Shown here piece by piece: positions 7,061 through 14,878 of a stretch of DNA of 18,197 bases. Every line of letters begins with the position of its first letter. The stretch's first letter is position 1. Source of the stretch: Symbiodinium natans (lineage: Eukaryota > Sar > Dinophyceae > Suessiales > Symbiodiniaceae); assembly GCA_905221605.1 (NCBI GenBank), contig CAJNDS010001456.1, positions 1-18,197 of the forward strand, in the 5' to 3' direction. Under the pieces are notes generated by a model, which made no database searches, was not told where the DNA came from, and saw only the letters and a program-made list of their open reading frames with translations. The position numbers and the translations under genes were made by a program.

Positions 7061-9133
7061 TCAGTCGCACGCGGCGGGCAGGCAGTGCCTGGTCTGTATG
7101 CGTCCGAGGAACCGCCAATTGGCGTCCTCTCGCACCCGAGATAAGGCTACGTAGGCCGCCCCTCGGATAAAAGGCACATCCAGCCACAACGTCACGTGAT
7201 CTAAGGTGGCCCCCTGAATCTTGTGCAGGGTGCTGCTATACCCGAGTCTCAGAGGTAACGCCGTAACTCTTCTCACAGACCCGTCCGCGAGCTCGTAGTC
7301 CTGGGTGACCGCGTGGACCAGCACGATCTTGCCGTTGTCGAGGAGGACCTGGACGCCGCTCGCGCGCAGCCGCTGCACCACTCCGCCCATGCCGTTTACG
7401 AACCCGTGCGCTTTGTCCTCATTCTTGGTGATCATCACGCGCATGCCGGCATACATGGCCATCCGGAGAGGTGCCGCGTCGATCCTCGACTGACCAAGGA
7501 AGTTATTGCTGTTCTCTTCCGGATCAGTCAGCATGTAGCCCAAGGGGTGCGAGTCACCGAAGAGTACCCGAAGCGCCAGCTGGTTCAGACGAGCGGACCC
7601 ACGTCGCGAGATGGTCACGAACTGCGTCCGAGGAGTTTCTCGTAGGATCTGCGCCATGTTCTCTAGTGTTGGCATGTTGTTCCCCGAGCAACAAGCACTG
7701 TGCTTTTTCAGAATCCTGCGTAGCTGGCGACCGGAAGGAGTGGCGCTGCGGAGGAGCTCCAACTTCCAGCGCAGCTGTGGGCACTTGCAGCGTCGCATAG
7801 TGTGAAGATGGATCTTGGCTACCTCACGCCAACGCGCGCTTTGTCGAGCCGTGGTTCCATCCGAGCCTCTCAGCTGGCAGAAATCCCCGACCAGTATTAA
7901 TGCGGGACGGCGATCTGAAGCGTCCCACAGCCGCACAAGGCGCTCAAAGATCCACAGAGGCAACTGTCCGATTTCGTCAATCACTACAAGATCGTAAAGG
8001 CTCATCATCTCCAAGGTGTTCACTTCCTCCTTATGCAGCGCGAACATCCCATGCACGGTGTCCACATCCAGGTCCGGGTTGTCGATCTTGTACTTGGACG
8101 CAAGAAGTCCAGTGGGGCAGGCAACGCCCACGTGTGCTCCGGCTTGCACCGCTCGGCGGATGGCCAGTTGCACGGCCGTGCTCTTGCCACTGCCGGCGGG
8201 GCCAAGGATAGCCGTGACACGCGTCTCGGCACATGCAGCCTGCGCATCCAGGTAGCGCCACCACGACTCCTCCACGGCGTCCTCTGGCCATTTGCACCGA
8301 AGCGCGATAGCGACCCTCTCGCCGATAGACCGCACCACAAGCTGCTGCTCGGCTGCCAACTTCTCAAAACGCGGAGGCACGTTAACGTTGACTGCCTGCG
8401 ATGTTGTTGGCGGCCGTGCCGGTTCCTGGATTTCACCGGAAAAGAACGCATCGATGAGCTCGGTTCGAGCACGTATTACCTCCAGCACATTGGTAATGTA
8501 CAAGTCTGTCCTGGCCTCTAACTGCAAGTCTGCCATGATTCGATGTGGGTGCCGCCAGAAGTCTGGTCGGTGCAGGAGACATAGGCCCAAGTAACGCAAC
8601 TCTTCCGGGAGTCCGGCAACTCGGTCGTCCCAAAGGTCAGAGACGTCTTTGAAGGGCACGTTCAGCAGCAGCCACTGCCCGAAGTGGAGGTCGTTTGTGT
8701 GCGAGTACATGATGCACGCGACCAAGATTTCTCCCTCCGCAACGCAGGTGTTGATCCACTGCGTGAGAGGTTTCTTCACCTTGCGAGCCTTGTGCAGGCG
8801 GCGGTAGCGCTGGGCAATCTGTCCCCCCGAGCCGGAGACTCGCAGGTACTCGAGGAGACTCATGCTCTTGCGCCTCCATGTGCAGGTCATGTAATTGCGG
8901 ACCACCTCCGCTGTGTCTTTTTTCCACGGTACGGGCACGACAAATTTGCGGACGACTGCCGGACACAAGAATTGTGGATGTTGTTGGGCTGCCAGCTGTA
9001 GGACCATTTCAGGTTGCAGTGGATGATAGTCGGCCAGAATGCGTCTCGCCAAAGCGAAGCCGCTCGCTTGATCGTTGAGTAGCTCCTGGGCGAAAGAGCC
9101 TGAAAACTTGGGAAGATAGCCTCGGCTGTGCAC
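7061..9133 (-). CDS. Helitron transposase, C-terminal part: tyrosine motif and Pif1-like helicase
   Basis: DNA helicase half of a rolling-circle transposase, expected to unwind DNA during strand transfer. About 690 residues read from a GTG; the frame is open only back to a TGA near 9158, so this is a continuation of the upstream frame, not a separate gene. Residues 5-10, GYLPKF, are the Rep tyrosine motif (YxxK plus F in place of a second Tyr). A linker typical of Helitrons follows (PEMVLQL at 41-47, MSLLEYLR at 91-98). SF1B helicase motifs are all present: Walker A GPAGSGKS 311-318, motif Ia CPTG 339-342, Walker B VVIDEIGQ 383-390, motif III LVGDFCQL 414-421, motif V TLHKIQGATL 635-644, motif VI YVALSRVRE 661-669. 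No internal stop. The helicase half appears intact, so decay, if any, is recent. Confidence 0.93.
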   Translation of the reverse strand: MHSRGYLPKFSGSFAQELLNDQASGFALARRILADYHPLQPEMVLQLAAQQHPQFLCPAVVRKFVVPVPWKKDTAEVVRNYMTCTWRRKSMSLLEYLRVSGSGGQIAQRYRRLHKARKVKKPLTQWINTCVAEGEILVACIMYSHTNDLHFGQWLLLNVPFKDVSDLWDDRVAGLPEELRYLGLCLLHRPDFWRHPHRIMADLQLEARTDLYITNVLEVIRARTELIDAFFSGEIQEPARPPTTSQAVNVNVPPRFEKLAAEQQLVVRSIGERVAIALRCKWPEDAVEESWWRYLDAQAACAETRVTAILGPAGSGKSTAVQLAIRRAVQAGAHVGVACPTGLLASKYKIDNPDLDVDTVHGMFALHKEEVNTLEMMSLYDLVVIDEIGQLPLWIFERLVRLWDASDRRPALILVGDFCQLRGSDGTTARQSARWREVAKIHLHTMRRCKCPQLRWKLELLRSATPSGRQLRRILKKHSACCSGNNMPTLENMAQILRETPRTQFVTISRRGSARLNQLALRVLFGDSHPLGYMLTDPEENSNNFLGQSRIDAAPLRMAMYAGMRVMITKNEDKAHGFVNGMGGVVQRLRASGVQVLLDNGKIVLVHAVTQDYELADGSVRRVTALPLRLGYSSTLHKIQGATLDHVTLWLDVPFIRGAAYVALSRVREDANWRFLGRIQTRHCLPAACD

Positions 9134-9175
9134 ATGTTGGCGACTACATGACTCTCACGCTACGTTCCTTCTCAC
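9121..9175 (-). other. Frame junction: candidate 55-nt intron or frameshift
   Basis: The N-terminal frame stops at TAG (9144-9146). The helicase frame is closed upstream by a TGA near 9158, so the two frames overlap by only about 12 nt. On the minus strand, GTGAGAAGG at 9175 is a strong 5' splice-site match, and an AG at 9122-9121 is followed by G. Removing 9175-9121 (55 nt) joins the frames exactly and places a Cys codon before YLPKF. A simple frameshift in the overlap would also join them. No heptanucleotide slippery site was seen. Confidence 0.45.
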
Positions 9176-11654
9176 AGCTGCCTGCCTCCAAGGGACTGGC
9201 GCAATACTTGAGGATCATGGCTCGGCCGTCGGAAGCTACGACGTCCACGTGACAGTGTAAGGCGGCGAGCACATCCGTGAGATAGGCGCGACAGTGCCGG
9301 TCATGCGCATCTTGCGGATGCCGAAGCTCGAGCAGCCCGGAGTCTTCCGACACCCTCGTGGGCTCCTTTCGGATGGGCCAGCCGCTGCTCGTCCAGTCCA
9401 GTTGCGACTCCAGAACCAGATCTCGCAGTTCCGGTTCCGATGCGTCGGGGATGTCTGCTCGGATGTCCTTGGAAAGATTCATGGCCTGCATGTTCTCGAG
9501 CCACAGCAGAATGTGCACATGAAGTGTCCCTCGGCCGTGATAGGTCTGAGGGTCCCTGTGCTGCCCCCGTTTTCTTTTGCCATCCTGGAACTCTAGACGT
9601 GCCACCCACTTGCGCACGCCTCCGTGCGAGGACGTCGAGAAGACATGGTTTTGTTCCCCTTGCATACCTTCGTTGCTGCCTGTCAGAAGGCCTTTCACAG
9701 TTTGCGTGAGCACATGCGCTAGGTGAAGGGTTTCAGCTACCGGCATGTGCAGGCGGGCTTGCAAACTCTTGGCCAGCTCGTCTTCAAGCCAGGCATGATA
9801 GGGAAAGCTCCACTCGTAGGGTGCTATCGTTATGAACAGCTGCGGCCAGCCTAGCTGCCTCTGGAGATCCACCAAAGCTGCGTGGTAGCCTCGCCATAAC
9901 TCTGGCGAGTACGGCTTGGATGCCAAAGCTTCTCGAATGCTGGTGCTTTGGGACGAGTGCCGCGCTCCACCCACTGTGGTGAAGAGCCACAAGTCGTACA
10001 CAAACTGCAGCAGAGCAGGGTCGCTGTTGTACCCGACGATGCAGGAGTGGGCCTTGGCGAGAAAGCTGGCCTTGGCGCTGTGGCGCCTGTGCTCTGCATC
10101 GCCCCCGCAGTCGGACTCGGAGCTTTCCCAAGGGCCCGCGCGGCGCCGACGCTTCGCCCTTCGGGCGTCCATGAAGCGAGTGTGGGTCTCAGTCATGTCC
10201 GTCCGCCAATATAAGTGTGGCCACAGGCAGCACTCCAGCCCTACGGTCTCGATGAAGCTTACCGGCAGGCGCTTCACGGGGGCTCCAGGCCCGATTTCTC
10301 CTCTTTCTATCTGTCGCCTCCGCTTCTCCAAGAATTTGTGGTGCAGACGCCAAAAAGCTTTGTACGACGACAGGTCTGACCTAAGCAGGTGCTCCAACGC
10401 CCTCTCGCCCTTCTTGCGCGCCCGTCGAGGCAAGCGCGACAAGGCCATCTCCACGGACGTCGTCTTGAAGGAAAAGCGAAGCATGTCCAAGTGCACCTCG
10501 TATCCGTGCCGCGCGCGACAGTCGCCGCCCCTGTGCAGATGAAAGGGCCTGAGGGCCTCGATTACCTCAACAGGCAAACTTCGCAATCTGCGAGGTACAT
10601 CATTCTTGTCGGGAGCCCAATACCCGACGTTGCCGTCGGATCGGCAGTATTTGCACGCGGGCAAAGCGCCATCCCTGCGGGCAGTGCCACGTGCGTGTGT
10701 TGCTTTGTACGGTTCGGGCACCATACGGCCGCAGCACTTGCACATTCTCCACGAAGAGGTCGCACACCAAGTTCGAAAAGCACGAGCTCTCTGAGTCATC
10801 CAGGACTGCTCGGGTCGAACTTTTTCCTTGTACACGGCGGGGAACTTCTTGGACAGGCGCCGAATCCGTTCTCGTTCTCCGTGGATGTACCGCATCTCAT
10901 GCTCCGGCCTTTGCACGATTCCGCTCTGCCTACGCTCCAGCATTTGCGGCCAAGCGTGCACGGGAGCCGCGCATCTTGCAGGCCGTCTGGCCGGAGTCTC
11001 TCGCTCTGTAGGCCCTGTAGGCGGGCGCAGCGGAATCCAGTTGACGCAGCCAGGAGGGTGATGGTACGGCACGGGTTGGTCGTAGGCACGCACGCCTTCA
11101 AGGATCCACGCATATGGCTTAGCGTAAGGAATCGCGCAGACATTCTGGATGTGATGCAGATGCCGTGCCTCTTCCAAGTCTTTCATGGAAACGGCTCTAG
11201 ATTCTCGAATGGTAGCCTCTCCGACAAGCGCGTTTTTGCCAGATGGCGCCAGCCCGATGCGCTCCCCGAGGTGTTTTCGACAATGCGTACCGCGAATTTC
11301 CCATTCCTTGCCCTCGTAGAGGATCTTGTTGCACCAGTGTGGCCCGATTTTCAAAGCCCATTGGACTTGGGGTTCGCTTGCACCGTCGTCGACGACGTTG
11401 TCAGCGTCAATCTTCCCGGCGCCGTCCTTTGAGCCTCCGTGTGAAAGTTCTTCATGGAGTAGGTTGTCGACCGCCGAAGAGGAAGCGATGCTGAGAAGCT
11501 CGAGTTGCTTTACGACTTCGCTTAATCCCAGAACCTCCTCGATCTCTTGCAAACATGCATGGAATCTCGCCGGGTCCGTTTCGGACATGGCGGCTAGCCG
11601 CGCCGTCAAGGCCTGTTGCTCGACGTCCAAGACAAGGTCAGCGTTTTCCTCCAT
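9144..11654 (-). CDS. Helitron transposase, N-terminal part: ASCH-like, zinc-binding and HUH Rep domains
   Basis: Replication-initiator half of the transposase, which nicks and rejoins single strands. The first ATG is at 11654; the frame is open 17 codons further, back to a TAA, through a TTG. Positions are counted from that TTG at 11699. Residues about 112-223 resemble an ASCH (PUA-fold) domain: ALKIGPHWCNKIL, GKEWEIR at 130-136, GERIGL 145-150, a VGEATI strand, YAWIL 196-200 and PGCVNWIPL at the end. Residues 320-352 carry CxxC (C320, C323) and CxxC (C349, C352), a zinc-binding segment as in other Helitron Reps. Residues 619-633 hold the first Rep motif (PQLFITIAPYEWSFP), and H727-V-H729 in RGTLHVHILLW is the metal-binding HUH motif. 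The frame ends 18 residues after ILKYCAS, just before the tyrosine motif, which lies in the next frame. Confidence 0.9.
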   Translation of the reverse strand: MEENADLVLDVEQQALTARLAAMSETDPARFHACLQEIEEVLGLSEVVKQLELLSIASSSAVDNLLHEELSHGGSKDGAGKIDADNVVDDGASEPQVQWALKIGPHWCNKILYEGKEWEIRGTHCRKHLGERIGLAPSGKNALVGEATIRESRAVSMKDLEEARHLHHIQNVCAIPYAKPYAWILEGVRAYDQPVPYHHPPGCVNWIPLRPPTGPTERETPARRPARCAAPVHAWPQMLERRQSGIVQRPEHEMRYIHGERERIRRLSKKFPAVYKEKVRPEQSWMTQRARAFRTWCATSSWRMCKCCGRMVPEPYKATHARGTARRDGALPACKYCRSDGNVGYWAPDKNDVPRRLRSLPVEVIEALRPFHLHRGGDCRARHGYEVHLDMLRFSFKTTSVEMALSRLPRRARKKGERALEHLLRSDLSSYKAFWRLHHKFLEKRRRQIERGEIGPGAPVKRLPVSFIETVGLECCLWPHLYWRTDMTETHTRFMDARRAKRRRRAGPWESSESDCGGDAEHRRHSAKASFLAKAHSCIVGYNSDPALLQFVYDLWLFTTVGGARHSSQSTSIREALASKPYSPELWRGYHAALVDLQRQLGWPQLFITIAPYEWSFPYHAWLEDELAKSLQARLHMPVAETLHLAHVLTQTVKGLLTGSNEGMQGEQNHVFSTSSHGGVRKWVARLEFQDGKRKRGQHRDPQTYHGRGTLHVHILLWLENMQAMNLSKDIRADIPDASEPELRDLVLESQLDWTSSGWPIRKEPTRVSEDSGLLELRHPQDAHDRHCRAYLTDVLAALHCHVDVVASDGRAMILKYCASPLEAGSCEKERSVRVM

Positions 11655-11699
11655 GTCATCCGATGCGGACCTATGCGCAAAGCCACATGTCGGCCACAA

Positions 11700-12602
11700 A
11701 GATTACGCATGGTTCTGCTAAGGCTGGCGCTGTGATGCACCGACAGGGTCGGGAATACCCCTTAGTATAGTATTGGTTATGCGTTCAAGCCGTTCAAGCT
11801 TCTACAATCGTTGATTATAAGAGCCCGGCCACGCATCCTTCGGATCACCGTCTCTTTGAGAATCGTTGCATGACCTGAGGACAGTGTGCTGTCTCTGAGT
11901 GTGGTACACAGCTCTTGAGCATGATCAACGTGTCTCTGCGACATTTTCCGGGCTAACGACTCCTCATCACTGACGGCGATGATTCGAAACCTCAGTCACA
12001 TGCCCGAGGCATCGGACGCATGTCGCTCGAAAACGACATCGGCTAGATGTTTGGCCCTTCTGCAGCGAAGCGTGGCGTCTGGCCTGGCCTGTCTTCGAAA
12101 GAAAAGGGTGAAGGCGGCGAGGCCTCACTCCTCACATCAAGCATCAAGAACCTGGAAAGTTACAGAGCAAGGAGAGAGAGCGAGACACGGAAAGCACGAA
12201 AGAGCAAGGCAGGAAGGCGGCCAGCCCGGTGCGGTGGCGACGTCGCACGCGTCGTCCGGGATGTGGTTCCTTGTAGCTGCAACCCTACACAGCAACTCGC
12301 GACCTGATTTTTAGAACAACGGCGAGCCGAGCACCGCACGCGAGCCTGGCAATCCTTGCAGCAAGCCTGGCATCCGTGTGGCCTTCCTGTTCATCGAGGT
12401 CGCGCAAGGCCTGAAAGACGAACACGCGAGAGTAGACAGCCATGCCTGGCCAGGCCTGCTCAAGGAGCCAGCCTGCAGCAAGTTGCGGTGCTCCTCACTT
12501 GTGAGGACTGCGACTGTTGTCCTTAGGCATGTCATTGATTGATTCGCCGATGCTGTTCGTGGGAATCGATCGACTGAGCCCCAGGCACCACATATGCTGG
12601 AA
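11700..12602. other. Intergenic region upstream of transposase
   Basis: About 900 bp without a supportable gene. It holds the presumed 5' leader of the transposase, a small direct repeat (GCGTTCAAGC / CCGTTCAAGC at about 11780-11801) and a purine-rich stretch at 12160-12220. Plus-strand frames at 11979-12314 are short, have no domain and are rich in Arg, Ser and Ala as expected from base composition. The 5' end of the transposon should lie here if it is intact, but no terminus was recognised. Confidence 0.5.
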
Positions 12603-13008
12603 GGACGATGAGAATCATCGCCATGAGTGCGCCTGACAGACAGTAGCTGGGTGAGAGCGGGCGCAGCAGATGCGCTCGATCCATCCCTGAAACGAATAAC
12701 CGAGCTGTCGACGCTGACTTGAGAAGAGGAGCTGCGGGGATCTACAAAGATCAAGCGTTGAGAGCTCGAAGTAACAGGTAACCTCGTCTCGGCAAACACA
12801 CGTGGCTCCGACTGCTGTAGCCGCATCACGTGTCGAACTCACCATGGTAGAAATGGCACGTCGAGACAGGCAACGTCTGCTCCACACACACATGCAGTCA
12901 TGATCTGAAAGTCTGGCACGCTCAAACGTTTTCTGGGCATGGGCAGGTAGTACGGTCTCTGCGGGGGCAGGGCCCGCTCCGCAAAGAACAACGAAAATGC
13001 GGCAGGTG
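12603..13008. repeat. Dispersed repeat, copy B (two conserved ends)
   Basis: Two blocks match copy C almost exactly: 12603-12634 (GGACGATGAGAATCATCGCC onward) and 12859-13008, about 150 bp that include CGTCGAGACAGGCAACG, the CACACACACATGCA run, CTCAAACGTTTTCTGGGCAT and the GC-rich hairpin. The interior (about 225 bp) is dissimilar to copy C. It sits just 3' of the minus-strand Cys-rich gene. Confidence 0.85.
12960..12983 (-). repeat. GC-rich hairpin, copy B
   Basis: Same 24-nt hairpin as copy A: TGCGG/CCGCA outer pairs and GGGC/GCCC inner pairs, loop AGG. It lies 36-37 bp downstream of the stop codon of the minus-strand gene ending at 13020. On the coding strand it is preceded by the pyrimidine-rich TTTTCGTTGTTCTTT and followed by CAG. 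Confidence 0.88.
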
Positions 13009-13019
13009 AGCGACGGCGC

Positions 13020-13729
13020 TCAGGACGCCTCCTCCCGGTCTGTTCCACCAGCTGGAGGCCTGTCCTCTCCTGTTGCACGCGCGCTTTCACCCGTGCTAGA
13101 TGTGTCTCGGGATTTGTCGGACTTGCGAGACTTCCTCGAGGTTCTCACTGTTCTCACGCCCCAGGACGTAGTAGGCGCGAGCTTTTTCCTGACTCGGATG
13201 CCCGAGACAGCCAGCTTCTCGTCACAGCTTCTCGTAGCATCTCCTTTGCGATCGGTCTTCCGACTTTTCGCCACCGAGGCGATGCCCCAACAATCCGTCT
13301 CCTTGTCGAAGCCTTCCATGCTCCGGCGTACCTCCTCCTTGCACCTCCTGCCTCGGACATTTTGGTTCTTGTTGTATCTACCCCGGGCACGTCGCTTGGC
13401 GCGTGCCGGGTCCTTCCGGTGCAGAGCACGTGCCACACGTTTCTCGAAGTCCGCTGCCATGTTCTTGCCCCCATGTACCTCAATTAATCGGAGAGCCTCT
13501 CTTCTGCTAGCTTCCGAAAGGCATCCCAGGGCTCTTGTCACGACGCGGCCATCACGCAGCCACGACAATTGCTCAAAACGCACACTGCTACAGAAAACAC
13601 AGTAGCCGGACTCGTTCGCCGCACCCGGACCGCCGGAGCCATCCAGCGCGAGCACGCAAGGCAGATCGCGATGTCCTCTGCATTCTTCTTCACCGCCTGG
13701 CACACGCCACAGATGCACGCCTCTGTCAT
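13020..13729 (-). pseudogene. Cys-rich, basic protein of unknown family, frame broken once
   Basis: The protein starts at ATG 13729 in one frame (MTEACICGVC, then AICLAC) and continues in another from about 13643 (DGSGGPGAANESGYCVFC) to a TGA at 13020. Together the frames give three CxxC pairs at sensible zinc-finger spacing: C7/C10, C23/C26, and the YCVFC pair about 17 residues later. After these come a helical stretch (LSWLRDGRVVTRALGCL) and a long tail very rich in Lys, Arg, Asp and Ser. The switch lies between about 13640 and 13655. It could be a mutation, a sequencing error or an unrecognised splice. Possibly a nucleic-acid-binding protein (inference from zinc-like motifs and the basic tail); I do not recognise the family. 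The 202-aa plus-strand frame over the same bases looks like its shadow. Confidence 0.55.
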
Positions 13730-14368
13730 TCTTTCGAGCGCGGGGTCTTCGACGCGCCGGCGTCCTGAGCAGTCAAAGGGTCATCGCGCGCGCGCGCTCG
13801 CCAATTTCTCACTGCATGTGTAGCTTCTAAAAGGATGCGGCCTCTCGGCGGATGGTTCAACGCGGGCTTTCGAGGTCGTCACTTCGTTCACATTGAGGGT
13901 CCTGCTCGACAACGCAAGACTCTCTCCATCACAACGAACGAGCAAGCGCGACAGAGTGCCTCGAAGCAGAGGAAGATGGCACGCCTCGAACCGTTTCATG
14001 GCGAATGTCGTGGGCCGAGGACTCTCGATCTGCAAGTCCGTTCTCCTAGTCAGATTGTTGTTGACAGCCCCCGCTCGTCTGCGGTGCGTGTCTGCGCTGC
14101 ATGCGACGCCGGACCTTGGGCGTAGGCACCTCGCTTGAGCTCGAAGTCCTGCCAGACAAGATGGTGTGTATATACTTAAAAAAGAACACATCAACGACGC
14201 AGGATGCCCGGAGGAGGATGATGAAGAGGACGAAGAGGTTGGATCCAGCTGCGTGAGCTGAGCGTTGCCCGCAGTCCAAGCGCGCCTCAGGTTGCTGCAA
14301 TGACGGAATTCCTACGCGCGTGCCAGGAGAAGACGACGGCTTAGCCCCGCGCACCACGAACACCGCCA
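13730..14368. other. Intergenic region without supported gene
   Basis: Contains a GCGCGCGCGCG run near 13786-13796, just upstream of the Cys-rich gene on its 5' side, and otherwise mixed sequence. A minus-strand frame at 14390-14046 starts with a hydrophobic MAMILVVLAVFVV that looks signal-peptide-like, but it begins inside repeat copy C and has no domain, so I do not call it. Confidence 0.5.
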
Positions 14369-14684
14369 GGACGACCAGAATCATCGCCATGAGTGCGCCT
14401 TTCAGACACTGGTTGATGGAAATCGGAACACAGCAGATGTTCGACCTGCTTCATGGAACATGACCGCACTGCCAAGGCTAGCCTGTCAATGTATGCTGCA
14501 GCACTACAACATCTCACAAGGAGAGCGGCTGAAGCTCGTCGAGACAGGCAACGTCTGCTCCACACACACATGCAATCATGATCTGAAAGTCTGGCACGCT
14601 CAAACGTTTTCTGGGCATGGGCAGGTAGGTCTCTGCGGGGGCAGGGCCCGCTCCGCAAAGAACAAAGAAAGTGCAGCAGGTGAC
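14369..14684. repeat. Dispersed repeat, copy C (two conserved ends)
   Basis: Matches copy B at 14369-14400 and 14537-14684. The interior is only about 137 bp, against about 225 bp in copy B, and barely similar. The end block is nearly identical to B apart from a few substitutions and a two-base gap beside GGGCAGGTAG. Same orientation as copy B, about 1.7 kb away. Confidence 0.85.
14634..14657 (-). repeat. GC-rich hairpin, copy C
   Basis: Identical in stem and loop to copy B. It is 221-222 bp downstream of the stop codon of the 379-residue minus-strand gene. On the coding strand it is preceded by TTTCTTTGTTCTTT and followed by CAGAGACC. Confidence 0.88.
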
Positions 14685-14878
14685 AGCGCCGGTGCTCTGA
14701 TGGGCTTACGATGAGAATACGCATGGGACGCATTAGTTTGCGACTTTAGGCTTGAGTCTACCCCGGCTACCTATGAACACGAGACCACAAAGAGTGGAGC
14801 CACCAAGGAGCACTGGCTAGTAAGGGTAGGGCAATGCTTGCTGCTGTGCAGCCGGCGGCTGGCGCGCATTCGAGAGTG

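Larger units (their letters stand above)
6963..11699 (-). mobile_element. Helitron-type transposon, coding core
   Basis: Rolling-circle transposon core with the diagnostic combination of an HUH replication initiator and a Pif1-type helicase in one transcription unit. Visible on the minus strand in order: ASCH-like domain, CxxC...CxxC zinc-binding segment, Rep motif with Pro-Gln-Leu-Phe-Ile-Thr-Ile, HUH motif, tyrosine motif, then helicase motifs I-VI. The termini were not resolved. Helitron ends are short (5' TC, 3' hairpin and CTRR, or the different ends of Helitron2/Helentron types) and I could not confirm either. The left limit given is the outer hairpin and the right limit is the edge of the open frame. 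The true element may be larger and could include other features. Confidence 0.85.

Noticed and set aside
10389-11432. A 347-codon plus-strand frame
   Set aside because: Antisense to the Rep domain, whose minus-strand frame carries clear motifs. This frame has none and reflects the GC-rich third-position bias of the opposite strand.
11979-12314. Plus-strand frame of 111 codons upstream of the transposase
   Set aside because: No domain and a compositional bias from a purine-rich stretch. No support beyond being open.
12997-13605. A 202-codon plus-strand frame starting with ATG
   Set aside because: It overlaps the minus-strand Cys-rich/basic gene. Its Ser/Leu/Phe/Arg composition is what the antisense of Lys/Arg/Asp-rich coding DNA gives.
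14046-14390. Minus-strand frame with a signal-peptide-like start (MAMILVVLAVFVV)
   Set aside because: It starts inside the conserved block of dispersed repeat C. The equivalent frame in copy B stops early, so the hydrophobic start is a property of the repeat.
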